NCBI GenBank assembly: GCA_021741355.1
Contig: JAIOXZ010000022.1
Coordinates: forward strand, 1-60,764
DNA length: 60,764 nucleotides
DNA from: Caulobacter sp.
Lineage (GTDB): Bacteria; Pseudomonadota; Alphaproteobacteria; Caulobacterales; Caulobacteraceae
Direction: 5' to 3'
Shown one piece after another: positions 34,786-43,467 of the stretch. The notes beneath the pieces were generated by a model that was not told the origin of the DNA, made no database searches, and saw nothing but the letters and a program-made list of their open reading frames with translations. A program made the translations under genes and the position numbers. Position 1 is the stretch's first letter. Every line of letters starts with the position of its first letter.

Positions 34786-36414
34786 ATGATCCGCCTCGAC
34801 AACATCTCCAAGCAGAACGGCCACCAGCTCCTGTTCATCGAAGCCTCGATGGGCGTGCAGAAGGGCGAAAAGGTCGGCCTCGTCGGCCCGAACGGCGCCG
34901 GCAAGACGACGCTCTTCCGCATGATCACCGGCCAGGAGCAGCCCGACGACGGGCTGGTGGTGATCGATCCCGGCATGACGATCGGCTACTTCAGCCAGGA
35001 CGTCGGCGAGATGTCGGGCCAGAGCGCGGTCGCGGCGGTGATGGACGGCGTTGGCCCTGTCAGCGCGCTCGCCGCCGAGATGTCGAGCCTTGAGGCGGCG
35101 ATGGTCGATCCGGGCCCGGACGTCGACATGGACGCCGTCATGGAGCGCTACGGCGAGGTGCTGGAGCGGTTCCAGGAGCTTGACGGCTATGCGCTGGAAG
35201 CCCGGGCGCGCGAGGTGCTCGCTGGCCTCAGCTTCAGCCAGGAGCGCATGGACGGCGATGTCGGCCTGCTGTCCGGCGGCTGGAAGATGCGCGTGGCGCT
35301 GGCCCGCATCCTGTTGATGCGGCCGGACGGCATGCTGCTGGATGAGCCCAGCAACCACCTCGACCTGGAAAGCCTGATCTGGCTCGAGGCCTTCCTGAAA
35401 AACTACGACGGCGCGCTGCTGATGACCTCGCACGACCGCGCCTTCATGAACCGCATCATCGGCAAGGTGGTCGAGATCGACGCCGGCTCGCTGATCACCT
35501 ATTCGGGCGATCTCGACTTCTACGACCAGCAGCGCGCGCTCAGCGAAACGCAACGCCAGGCCCAGTTCGAGCGCCAGCAGGCGATGCTGGCCAAGGAAAT
35601 CAGGTTCATCGAGAAGTTCAAGGCGCGGGCCTCGCACGCCGCCCAGGTCCAGAGCCGGGTCAAGAAGCTCGACAAGATCGACCGCGTCGAGGCGCCGCGC
35701 CGTCGCCAGTCGGTCCAGTTCGAGTTCCGCAGCCCGCCGCGGTCGGGTGACGACGTGGTCAACCTGCGGGGCGTCCACAAGGGCTACGGCGACCAGCCGA
35801 TCTACGAGGGCTTCGACTTCCTCGTGCGCCGCAAGGAACGCTGGTGTGTCCTGGGCGCCAACGGCGCGGGCAAGTCGACGCTGCTGAAGCTGGTCGCCGG
35901 CGCCATCACGCCCGACCAGGGCGTGGTCAACATCGGCGCCAGCGTCCGGATGGGCTACTTCGCCCAGCACTCCATGGATCTGCTCGACGGCGAGGAGACG
36001 ATCTTCGAGTCCCTCGAGAGTTCGTTCCCGCAGGCGGGACAGGGCGCGCTGCGCACCCTGGCGGGTTGCTTCGGCTTCTCCGGCGATGATGTCGAAAAGC
36101 CCTGCCGCGTCCTGTCCGGCGGCGAGAAGGCGCGCCTGGTCATGGCCGGCATGCTGTTCGATCCGCCGAACCTGCTGGTGCTCGACGAGCCGACCAACCA
36201 CCTGGACATGGCCACCAAGGAGATGCTGGTCGCGGCCCTGGCGGATTTCGAGGGCACGATGCTGTTCGTCTCCCACGACCGCCACTTCCTCGGGGCCCTG
36301 TCGAACCGCGTGCTGGAACTGACCCCCGAGGGGCCCCACCAGTACGGCGGCGGCTACACCGAGTATGTCGCCCGCACCGGCCAGGAAGCGCCCGGGCTGC
36401 ACCCGGGCGGCTAG
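34786..36414 (+). CDS. ABC-F family ATPase
   Basis: A 542-residue soluble protein with two ABC ATPase domains and no membrane segment. Walker A motifs are GPNGAGKTT (about 36-44) and GANGAGKST (about 359-367). Signatures are LSGGWKMRVALARILL and LSGGEKARLVMAGML, with Walker B stretches LLDEPSNHLD and VLDEPTNHLD. The charged linker between them (about 245-310) is the P-site tRNA interaction motif region of ABC-F proteins. Length and linker resemble the YbiT/Uup branch. Such proteins bind the ribosomal E site and assist stalled translation. No clear Shine-Dalgarno is visible before the ATG. Confidence 0.9.
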   Translation: MIRLDNISKQNGHQLLFIEASMGVQKGEKVGLVGPNGAGKTTLFRMITGQEQPDDGLVVIDPGMTIGYFSQDVGEMSGQSAVAAVMDGVGPVSALAAEMSSLEAAMVDPGPDVDMDAVMERYGEVLERFQELDGYALEARAREVLAGLSFSQERMDGDVGLLSGGWKMRVALARILLMRPDGMLLDEPSNHLDLESLIWLEAFLKNYDGALLMTSHDRAFMNRIIGKVVEIDAGSLITYSGDLDFYDQQRALSETQRQAQFERQQAMLAKEIRFIEKFKARASHAAQVQSRVKKLDKIDRVEAPRRRQSVQFEFRSPPRSGDDVVNLRGVHKGYGDQPIYEGFDFLVRRKERWCVLGANGAGKSTLLKLVAGAITPDQGVVNIGASVRMGYFAQHSMDLLDGEETIFESLESSFPQAGQGALRTLAGCFGFSGDDVEKPCRVLSGGEKARLVMAGMLFDPPNLLVLDEPTNHLDMATKEMLVAALADFEGTMLFVSHDRHFLGALSNRVLELTPEGPHQYGGGYTEYVARTGQEAPGLHPGG

Positions 36415-36527
36415 CGCCTTAGGCGCCCAGGCCGCCTGGCCCCGGCGCACGGTCCCGTCCACGAAATGCCGGGTGTGCCGGGGAGGGCCGGGAGGCAGCC
36501 GTACGATAGCACGGGGCGATGTCTCGC

Positions 36528-36604
36528 TGGCGGTCCAGGAGGGACTCGAACCCCCGACCTTCGCTTTAGGAAAGCGCTGCTCTATCCTGCTGAGCTACTG
36601 GACC
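36528..36604 (-). tRNA. tRNA-Arg (anticodon CCT)
   Basis: The minus strand folds as a standard cloverleaf: acceptor GGTCCAG/CTGGACC, D stem GCTC/GAGC, anticodon loop TTCCTAA with anticodon CCT and the T arm GGGGG TTCGAGT CCCTC. Discriminator G and an encoded CCA follow. The anticodon stem is GCGCT/AGCGA with one terminal mismatch. It reads AGG, a rare arginine codon in this GC-rich genome. It lies between the ABC-F and dctA genes. Confidence 0.95.
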
Positions 36605-36672
36605 GCGTGAGCGCGGTCATAGCGCGCGGGGCCGGGGAACGGAACCCCGGCACAGGCTTGCCCGGGGAGCGC

Positions 36673-37983
36673 ATGCGGTATCTGAAGTTGCTCTATGTCC
36701 AGGTGCTGATCGCGATCGTCCTGGGCGTCGCGGTCGGTGCGATCTGGCCGGCGGTCGGGGTGGCGATGAAGCCGCTGGCCGACGGCTTCATCAAGCTGAT
36801 CAAGCTGGTCATCGCCCCGGTGATCTTCGTCACGGTGGCCGGCGGCATCGCCCGGATGAGCGACCTGAAGGCCTTCGGCCGGGTCGGCGCCAAGACCCTG
36901 ATCTATTTCGAGGTGGTCTCGACCCTGGCGCTGCTGATCGGTCTGGCGGTCGGGCTGGTGATCCGCCCAGGCGCCGGCTTCAACGTCGATCCGGCGACCC
37001 TCGATCCGTCCGTCGCCGCCGAGTATGCGGCGAAGGCGGCGGACGACAAGGGGCTGGTCGCCTGGCTGCTGGGTCTGATCCCGGAGACCTTCTTCAGCGC
37101 GCTCGCCACCGGCAACCTGTTGCAGGTTCTGCTGATCGCGATCCTGACCGGGTTCGCCTGCGCGCGGCTGGGCGACTTCGGCGACAGGGTGGCCGACACG
37201 CTCGACCAGATCGGCAGGGTGTTCTTCGGCGTCATCCACATCGTCGTGCGGTTCGCCCCGCTGGGCGCCTTCGGGGCGATGGGCTTCACCATCGGCAAGT
37301 ACGGGGTCGAGGCGCTGGGCAGCCTGGCCGTCCTGATCGGCGTCTTCTACCTGACCAGCCTGCTGTTCGTGATCGTCGTGCTCGGCTTGATCGCGCGGAT
37401 GGCCGGCTTCTCGATCTTCAAATTCATCGCCTACATCCGCGAGGAACTGCTGATCGTGCTGGGGACCAGCTCCTCGGAATCGGTGCTGCCGCAGATGATG
37501 CTGAAGCTCCAGCGTCTCGGCGCCTCGAGGTCCGTGACCGGCCTGGTCATTCCCACCGGCTACAGCTTCAATCTCGACGGCACCAACATCTACATGACCC
37601 TGGCCACCCTGTTCCTGGCCCAGGCGACCAACACCCACCTGGATGTCTGGCAGCTGGCGACGATCCTGGGCGTGGCCATGCTGACCTCCAAGGGCGCCAG
37701 CGGCGTCACCGGCGCGGGGTTCATCACCCTGGCGGCGACCCTGGCGGTCGTGCCCGACATCCCGATCGCCGCCCTGGCCCTGATCGTCGGCATCGACCGG
37801 TTCATGAGCGAATGTCGCGCCCTGACCAACCTGGTCGGCAACGGCGTGGCGACGCTGGTGATCGCGCGTTGGGAAGGTGAGCTGGATCGCGACCAGCTGG
37901 CGCTGGAGCTCGCGCGCGGGCCGGTGGCTGCGGAGACCCATCCCCTCGCCGAAGGGCTGGCGACGGACGCCGAGGCGGACTGA
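36673..37983 (+). CDS. dctA: C4-dicarboxylate:cation symporter DctA
   Basis: A 436-residue glutamate/dicarboxylate symporter. The reentrant-loop block [14 protein letters not shown] is near 258-271, followed by [22 protein letters not shown] and [14 protein letters not shown] sequence (here [15 protein letters not shown]). It ends with [24 protein letters not shown], typical of DctA. It takes up succinate, fumarate and malate with protons or sodium. ATG at 36673 follows GGGGAG. A dctB/dctD sensor pair is not in the window. Confidence 0.93.
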   Translation: MRYLKLLYVQVLIAIVLGVAVGAIWPAVGVAMKPLADGFIKLIKLVIAPVIFVTVAGGIARMSDLKAFGRVGAKTLIYFEVVSTLALLIGLAVGLVIRPGAGFNVDPATLDPSVAAEYAAKAADDKGLVAWLLGLIPETFFSALATGNLLQVLLIAILTGFACARLGDFGDRVADTLDQIGRVFFGVIHIVVRFAPLGAFGAMGFTIGKYGVEALGSLAVLIGVFYLTSLLFVIVVLGLIARMAGFSIFKFIAYIREELLIVLGTSSSESVLPQMMLKLQRLGASRSVTGLVIPTGYSFNLDGTNIYMTLATLFLAQATNTHLDVWQLATILGVAMLTSKGASGVTGAGFITLAATLAVVPDIPIAALALIVGIDRFMSECRALTNLVGNGVATLVIARWEGELDRDQLALELARGPVAAETHPLAEGLATDAEAD

Positions 37984-38073
37984 GGCGCACGTCGTTACCC
38001 ACTGGTAACTCATCTGCGACCTGCTATCATCTCCGCTCCACGGGGGGCGTGGCGGTCGACGGGCGAGGCGGTG

Positions 38074-40284
38074 ATGAGCGGCGTAATCCGGGTCAACATC
38101 GTCTCGCACCGCGCCCTGCGGGCCGTCGGCCTGGCGCTGCTGGGCCTGCTGGCGCTGGCGTTCGGGCCCAGCGCCGCGGCGCCGGTACCGTCCCGGGCGC
38201 CCAATATCGTGATCATCCTCGTCGATGACGCCGGCTACACCGACTTCGGCGCCTATGGCGGCGAGATCGCCACCCCGACCATCGACGCCCTGGCCGCGCG
38301 CGGGACCCGGTTCGCCAACTTCCACGCCACGCCGATGTGCGCGCCCTCGCGGGCGATGCTGCTGACCGGCGTCGACAGCCACACGGCGGGCGTCGCCAAC
38401 CTGCCGGAATCGACCCCGCCCGAGCACCGCGACGACCCGGCCTACCAGGGCCGGCTGGCGGCCAATGTGGTGACCCTGGCCAGCCGGCTGCAGGCGGGCG
38501 GCTACCACACCTGGATGGCCGGCAAGTGGCACCTGGGGCACGAACCCGGCGATCTGCCGAGCGCCCGCGGATTTGACCGGTCGTTCGCGCTCGACGCCAC
38601 CGGCGCGGACAACTGGGAACAGCGGCCCTACTTCCCGATCTATCGCCAGGCTGACTGGTTCGAGGACGGCAAGCGGGCAACCCTGCCGGGCGACTACTAT
38701 TCGTCGAAATTCCTCGTCGACCGGATGATCGGCTACATCAAGGCAAAGCCCGACGATGGTCGGCCGTTCTTCGCCTATCTGCCGTTCCTGGCGATCCACA
38801 TCCCGATCCAGGCGCCGGCCGAGTATGTCGCGAAGTACGAGGGCCGCTACGCCGACGGCTGGCAGGCCCAGCGCCAGCGCCGCTATGCGGGCGCGGTGCG
38901 CGCCGGCCTGATCCCGGCGGGCACGCCGATGGGGCCGATGCCGACCAATGTGAAGGACTGGAACCGGCTCTCGGCGGCCGAGCAGCAGCTGGCTGCGAAG
39001 CGCATGGCGGTCAACGCCGGCATGCTGGAGGCGATGGACCATCACCTCGGCCGGCTGGTCGCCCATCTGAAGGCCACGGGCCAGTACGACAACACCCTGT
39101 TCGTGGTGCTGTCCGACAACGGTCCGGAGGCCGGCGACCCGACCGTCGAGCCGGTGTTCAAGCTGTGGATGAAGAGCGTCGGCTACCGCTGGGGCGCGCA
39201 GGGGCTGGGCGGCAAGGGGACCTACGCCGCGATCGGGCCGGGCTGGGCCAGCGCCGCCGCCGCGCCGGGCGCCCTGTTCAAGTTCTACGCCTCGGAGGGC
39301 GGCACGCGGGTGCCGCTGATCGTGGCGGGACCCGGCGTGCGCCCGGGTGCGACCAACCGCGCCTTCTCGATCATCAGCGACATCACGCCGACCGTGCTCG
39401 ACTTCGCCGGCGTCGCGCCGGCCCCTGCGCCGGCCGCGCCGCTGTCGGGGCGCAGTCTCAGGCCGGTCCTGACCGGCGCGGCTGAGGCCGCCTATGACGC
39501 CGGGACGCCGGTGGGCCTCGAAGCGGCGGGCGATGCTGCGCTGTTCAAGGGCGACCTGAAGCTGACGCGCAACGCCGGCGGCCTCGGCAGCCCGACCTGG
39601 CGGCTCTACGACATCGCCAACGATCCGGGTGAGACGAAGGACCTCAGCGCGGCCATGCCCGGCAAGGCCGCCGAACTGCTGGCCGACTACCGCGCCTGGG
39701 CTGCGCGGGTCGGTGTGGCCGAGGTTCCGCCGGGCTACGCGCCCGACAGGGAGGTCGCGAAGAACATCTTCCTTCGCATCGCCGAGGCGTTCGCGCTGCC
39801 GCTGACGGCCGGCCTGATCCTGCTGGCCGGCGCCCTTTCATACGCCGTCTACCGGGTCCTCCGGTGGCGTCGGGACAAGACCAACGGGGAAGAGACCATG
39901 GGACGCACCTTCATGCGGGGCCTGCTCGGCCTCGTCGGCCTGCTGGCGCTGCTGATCGCCAGCCGCTTCTGGATTACGCCGGACAAGATCGGTGCGACCA
40001 TGGGCCTGTTGCCGGACGGCGCGGCGGGGCTCGGCACGCTGCGGGCCGACATGGCCGGCTTCTTCGGCGCGGCGGGCGTGCTGTCGCTGACCGCGGCGGT
40101 GCGCAACGAACGCCGGTGGCTGGTTCCGGTGCTGCTGCTGCTGGCGATCGCCCTGACGGGCCGGGTGATCAACCTGCTGGTCACCGGTGGTGGCGCGGTG
40201 CTGGTTCCGCCGATGGTCATCGAGGCGGTGCTGATCGTGATCGTCGGACTCGGGCTGCGGGTGATGGGAGACAGGGCGAAGTGA
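38074..40284 (+). CDS. Sulfatase fused to a DUF4345-like membrane domain
   Basis: A 736-residue protein. After a signal segment (about 15-36) comes an arylsulfatase domain: NIVIILVDDAGYTDFGAYGG binds the metal, MCAPSRAMLLTG holds the formylglycine-type Cys89 in CxPxR, and GKWHLGH and LSDNGPEAGD follow. A membrane helix lies near 570-590. From about 609 a four-helix region follows, with the GTLRADMAGFFGAAGVLSL pattern of DUF4345. ATG at 39898 (residue 609) has GGGGAAGAG just upstream, so this part may also be made separately. ATG 38074 follows a GTG. It hydrolyses a sulfate ester; the substrate is unknown. Confidence 0.88.
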   Translation: MSGVIRVNIVSHRALRAVGLALLGLLALAFGPSAAAPVPSRAPNIVIILVDDAGYTDFGAYGGEIATPTIDALAARGTRFANFHATPMCAPSRAMLLTGVDSHTAGVANLPESTPPEHRDDPAYQGRLAANVVTLASRLQAGGYHTWMAGKWHLGHEPGDLPSARGFDRSFALDATGADNWEQRPYFPIYRQADWFEDGKRATLPGDYYSSKFLVDRMIGYIKAKPDDGRPFFAYLPFLAIHIPIQAPAEYVAKYEGRYADGWQAQRQRRYAGAVRAGLIPAGTPMGPMPTNVKDWNRLSAAEQQLAAKRMAVNAGMLEAMDHHLGRLVAHLKATGQYDNTLFVVLSDNGPEAGDPTVEPVFKLWMKSVGYRWGAQGLGGKGTYAAIGPGWASAAAAPGALFKFYASEGGTRVPLIVAGPGVRPGATNRAFSIISDITPTVLDFAGVAPAPAPAAPLSGRSLRPVLTGAAEAAYDAGTPVGLEAAGDAALFKGDLKLTRNAGGLGSPTWRLYDIANDPGETKDLSAAMPGKAAELLADYRAWAARVGVAEVPPGYAPDREVAKNIFLRIAEAFALPLTAGLILLAGALSYAVYRVLRWRRDKTNGEETMGRTFMRGLLGLVGLLALLIASRFWITPDKIGATMGLLPDGAAGLGTLRADMAGFFGAAGVLSLTAAVRNERRWLVPVLLLLAIALTGRVINLLVTGGGAVLVPPMVIEAVLIVIVGLGLRVMGDRAK

Positions 40285-41444
40285 GCCCGCCCGTGCATCC
40301 TGACCTGGCCGCCCTGGCCGGGATGCGGGTTCACGGGCTGGATCTGTCCTACTTCACCGGCAAACTGCAGGCCTATCTGCGCTACTGCGAGCTGCCGTTC
40401 GACTTTGCAGACATGGACACGGCTGGCCTGCGCCGCGCGGCCCGGGCGACCGGCATGGCCCAGATGCCGGCCATCGAACTGTCCGACGGCCGCTGGATGA
40501 CCGACACCACGGCGATCATCGGCTGGATCGAGGCCCGCCGGGCGGGCCCCGACGTTACACCCCGGGATGCGGCGCTACGCTTTTTCAGCCTGCTGCTGGA
40601 AGACTACGCCGACGAATGGCTGTGGCGGCCGGCGCTTCACTACCGCTGGAGCTTCCAGCCGGACACCGCGCTGATGGGCCGCCGCATCGCCGCGGAAATG
40701 CTGCGTGACGTTCCCGTGCCGCTCGCCTTGCGGACGGCGGCGATCATTGCCCGGCAACAGCGCAAATATGTCCGCGGCGACGGGATCACACCGGCCACAC
40801 GCGGTGCGGTCGAGGCGCTCTATCACCGGAGCCTGGCCGCGCTCGAGGCGATCCTCGTCAAGCGGCCCTTCCTGCTGGGCGATCGCCCCAGCCTCGCCGA
40901 CTTCGGCTTCATGGGCTCGATGTTCCGCCATTTCAGTCTCGACCCGACGCCGGCGCGGATCATGCGCGACACGGCCCCGGCGGTGTTTGAATGGGTGGCG
41001 CGGATGTGGAACGCCAGGGCCTCGGCCTTTGCGGACGGCACGCTGCTGGACGCGGTCCCGGACGACTGGGATCCCTTCCTGGCGGAGGCGGCGACCGGCT
41101 ATCTGCCTTATCTGGCCGCCAACGCCGGGGCGGCGGCGGCAGGACAGGCCACGTTCGCGGTCACCCTGCAGGGCGTCGACTGGCGGCTGCCGGTCAATCT
41201 CAACCGGGTCCAGTGTCTGAAGGCGCTGCAGACAGCGTTCGCGACGCTGCCGGCCGATGCGGCGGCGGCGGTCCGGGCAAGGCTGGAAGCGGCGGGGGCG
41301 TGGGCGCCGTTGTGGCGTGTCACGCCGCCCGACATCGGCTTCGACCCGGAAGGCCGTCTACCGTTCCTGACGCCGGAGACCGCCTGGGCGCCGGCACTTA
41401 CGCCCGGGCGGCGGCGGCAGGTCCACGACGGCGCCGCGCGCTAG
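40281..41444 (+). CDS. Glutathione S-transferase-like protein
   Basis: A 387-residue protein. The N-terminal thioredoxin-like part has DLSYFTGKLQAYLRYCELPFDF, MPAIELSDGRWMTDTTAIIGWIE; the helical C-terminal part has KRPFLLGDRPSLADFGFMGSMFRHF. The remainder to the C-terminus is longer than in a usual GST and unassigned. The GTG start overlaps the sulfatase stop as GTGA. Its TAG shares CTAG with the stop of the convergent sigma factor gene. The role is unknown. Confidence 0.75.
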   Translation: MSPPVHPDLAALAGMRVHGLDLSYFTGKLQAYLRYCELPFDFADMDTAGLRRAARATGMAQMPAIELSDGRWMTDTTAIIGWIEARRAGPDVTPRDAALRFFSLLLEDYADEWLWRPALHYRWSFQPDTALMGRRIAAEMLRDVPVPLALRTAAIIARQQRKYVRGDGITPATRGAVEALYHRSLAALEAILVKRPFLLGDRPSLADFGFMGSMFRHFSLDPTPARIMRDTAPAVFEWVARMWNARASAFADGTLLDAVPDDWDPFLAEAATGYLPYLAANAGAAAAGQATFAVTLQGVDWRLPVNLNRVQCLKALQTAFATLPADAAAAVRARLEAAGAWAPLWRVTPPDIGFDPEGRLPFLTPETAWAPALTPGRRRQVHDGAAR

Positions 41445-42316
41445 CCGACCAGACCGGCCGCGACCGGATCGCCGACCTCGCGCTCGATACTGGCGCGCAT
41501 CTTGGCCAGCGCGGCCTGCTCGATCTGCCGGACGCGCTCTTTTGATACGCCCATCTGGACGCCCAGCGCCTCGAGCGTCACCGGGTCATCGACCAGTCGC
41601 CGCGCCTCGATCACGGAGCGTTCGCGGGGCGTGAGCTTGGCCATCGAGCGGCCGATCAGGCCATGGCGCCGCTCGCCGTCGAGGGTCGCCTCGACCACCT
41701 GGTCCGGCCGGTCGCGCTCGTCGGGCAGCAGACCGAGGAAGTCCTCCTCGCCGTCGCCGGTGATGGGTGCGTCGAGTGAGCGGTCGGGCCCGCCCATGCG
41801 CGCGGCCATGGCCTCGACCTCGCCCTCCTCGACGCCCAGCTCGGCGGCGATCTTCGTCCGCGCCTCGCCGGTCAGCCGGCCTTCGAGGTCGCCCAGCCGC
41901 GCGCGCAGTCCGCGCAGCTTGAAGAACAGGCTCTTGCCCGAGGCCGTCGTGCCGGTGCGCACGATCGACCAGTTGCGCAGCACGAAGTCCTGCATCGCCG
42001 CCCGCACCCACCAGCCGGCGTAGGTCGAGAACCGCACCCCGCGGTCCGGGTCGAACCGGTCGGCCGCCTGCATCAGGCCGACGGCGCCTTCCTGGACCAG
42101 ATCGGCCATCGGCAGGCCGTAGCGGCGGAACTTCGCGGCCATGGCGATCACCAGCCGCATGTAGGCGCCGGTCAGCTCCTGCAGCGCCTCGTCGTCGGCG
42201 TCGTCGCGCCAGCGGCGGGCCAGGGACTGCTCGCGCTCGAGATTCAGCAGCGGCGCCCGCATGGCTTCACGCATGAAGCGTCGTTCAACAGGTCCGGCCT
42301 CGGATGCAGTCGCCAT
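41441..42316 (-). CDS. rpoH: RpoH-type (sigma-32 family) sigma factor
   Basis: A 291-residue sigma-70 class group 3-like factor. Region 2 is seen as DLVQEGAVGLMQAADRFDP and FSTYAGWWVRAAMQDFVLRN, the region 2.4-3 link carries GKSLFFKLRGLRARL in place of the RpoH box QRKLFFNLR, and region 4 as LTPRERSVIEARRL and GVSKERVRQIEQAALAKM. Heat-shock-type sigma factors control chaperones and proteases; many alphaproteobacteria have two, and this divergent box suggests the second type. AAGGGAGA precedes the ATG. The gene converges with the GST-like gene. Confidence 0.85.
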   Translation of the reverse strand: MATASEAGPVERRFMREAMRAPLLNLEREQSLARRWRDDADDEALQELTGAYMRLVIAMAAKFRRYGLPMADLVQEGAVGLMQAADRFDPDRGVRFSTYAGWWVRAAMQDFVLRNWSIVRTGTTASGKSLFFKLRGLRARLGDLEGRLTGEARTKIAAELGVEEGEVEAMAARMGGPDRSLDAPITGDGEEDFLGLLPDERDRPDQVVEATLDGERRHGLIGRSMAKLTPRERSVIEARRLVDDPVTLEALGVQMGVSKERVRQIEQAALAKMRASIEREVGDPVAAGLVG

Positions 42317-42376
42317 GGAGCGTCTCCCTTTGAAGGCAATACGCGGGCGATCTGAACATGGATCACATAGGCGTTG

Positions 42377-42404
42377 GGGGACATGCACTTCAGTGCGTGT
42401 CCCC
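42377..42404. repeat. GGGGACA/TGTCCCC hairpin between rpoH and the SRPBCC gene
   Basis: A 28-base palindrome from GGGGACATGCACT to AGTGCGTGTCCCC with a two-base loop. The arms match except for one T.G pair at position 8. It shares its ends, but not its inner stem, with the elements at 14760 and 42891. Confidence 0.8.
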
Positions 42405-42445
42405 GGGCAGTTGATCCCGTCGCCCCGCTCCGGCAGGCTCCGTCC

Positions 42446-42886
42446 ATGAAACAGATCCGCACCGAAGCTGTCATTTCCGCGACCCCGGCGAAGGTCTGGG
42501 CCGTGCTGACCGACTTTGCCCGCTATCACGAGTGGAACCCGCTCAACATCGCCGCCGAGGGCGAGGCCCGGGCCGGCGGCAAGATCCGCACGACCTTCCT
42601 GAACCCCGCCGGTCGCCCCGGCGCCACCGTGACCCAGACGGTCAGGCTGACGCGGTTCGAGCCCTACAGCGCCCTGGCCTGGTCAGGGGTCGTGCCGCTG
42701 CTGTTCCGCGGCACGCACCACTTCACGCTGGAGCCTGTCGCCGAGGGCACGCGGCTCCTGCACGGCGAGGACATGGGCGGCCTGATCGCGATGACCTTCA
42801 CGGCCGAAAAGCTGGAGCGCGACTTCCGGCCCCACTACGTGGCGGTCAACGAGGCGCTGGCGAAGCGCGTGGCGGAGATGGGGTAG
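42446..42886 (+). CDS. SRPBCC domain protein
   Basis: A 146-residue protein of the START/Bet v1-like fold. It opens TEAVISATPAKVWAVLTDFARYHEWNPLN, a typical SRPBCC N-terminus, and contains LAWSGVVPLLFRGTHHFTLEPVAEGTRL. Such proteins bind or dehydrate small hydrophobic ligands; the function here is unknown. No strong Shine-Dalgarno precedes the ATG. It is framed by two hairpins of the GGGGACA family and lies between divergent rpoH and convergent thioesterase genes. Confidence 0.8.
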   Translation: MKQIRTEAVISATPAKVWAVLTDFARYHEWNPLNIAAEGEARAGGKIRTTFLNPAGRPGATVTQTVRLTRFEPYSALAWSGVVPLLFRGTHHFTLEPVAEGTRLLHGEDMGGLIAMTFTAEKLERDFRPHYVAVNEALAKRVAEMG

Positions 42887-42890
42887 GGTG

Positions 42891-42919
42891 GGGGACAGGT
42901 ACCAAAGGTACGTGTCCCC
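42891..42919. repeat. GGGGACA/TGTCCCC hairpin after the SRPBCC gene
   Basis: GGGGACAGGTACC and GGTACGTGTCCCC flank an AAA loop. The arms pair except at position 8, the same place as in the hairpin at 42377. The last C is also the first base of the thioesterase stop codon complement, so the element ends exactly at that gene. Confidence 0.8.
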
Positions 42920-43353
42920 TAAGGCGCAATGACCATCAACTGCTCCAGCGCCGCCCGCAGTTCGGGAACGATGGCCCCCGCTCCGGCCGCCGACGCCTGG
43001 ACCAGCACGGTGCTGCAGACACCGACGCAGCGGTCGTTCTGGTACATGGTCTGGCCGATCTCCCAGGACGAGTTGCCGATCCGCAGGATGCCGGAGGCGA
43101 CCTCGACGTCGCCGGGATGGAACACCTCGCCCATGTAGCTGACCCGCACGTCGGCGGTGACGATCCGGACCCCGGTCAGCCCCTTGGTCAGCTCGAAGGT
43201 CCGCCGCATCAGCTGTGACCGCGCCTCGTCGTAGTAGGCCGCGACGGCGATGTTGTTGACGTGCCCGAGCCGGTCCTCGTCGTGATAGCGGGTCTGCACC
43301 CGGACGCTGTGCGGATACAGGGCGCGGTCCTGGCGCCAGGCGGGCGGTTTCAT
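42919..43353 (-). CDS. Acyl-CoA thioesterase, 4HBT/hotdog fold
   Basis: A 144-residue hotdog protein. YHDEDRLGHVNNIAVAAYYDEAR is the 4-hydroxybenzoyl-CoA thioesterase-type motif; the Asp in YHDEDRLGHVNN is the likely catalytic position. It hydrolyses acyl-CoA or related thioesters. The stop codon touches the preceding hairpin. It is transcribed alone from about 43360. Confidence 0.85.
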   Translation of the reverse strand: MKPPAWRQDRALYPHSVRVQTRYHDEDRLGHVNNIAVAAYYDEARSQLMRRTFELTKGLTGVRIVTADVRVSYMGEVFHPGDVEVASGILRIGNSSWEIGQTMYQNDRCVGVCSTVLVQASAAGAGAIVPELRAALEQLMVIAP

Positions 43354-43420
43354 GCGTGGGTTCCGGTCTGTTGATAGACCCTTCGTCTAGACAGGCGCCC
43401 TGAGGACAATCCACCTAAAT

Positions 43421-43456
43421 TTCCGCTCATCCCGGCCTTCGCCGGGATGAGCGGAA
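43421..43456. repeat. Long palindrome with CATCCCGGC/GCCGGGATG arms
   Basis: TTCCGCTCATCCCGGC, loop CTTC, then the exact complement GCCGGGATGAGCGGAA, giving 16-base perfect arms. It lies between the thioesterase start and the methyltransferase stop. It has no T tract on either strand, so a terminator is not clear. Confidence 0.85.
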
Positions 43457-43467
43457 TTGGGTTGGGG

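Noticed and set aside
36595..39066. Long open frame of about 820 codons on the minus strand across dctA and the sulfatase gene
   Set aside because: Composition is Gln/His/Asp/Arg-rich without domains, and both plus-strand genes have strong family motifs.
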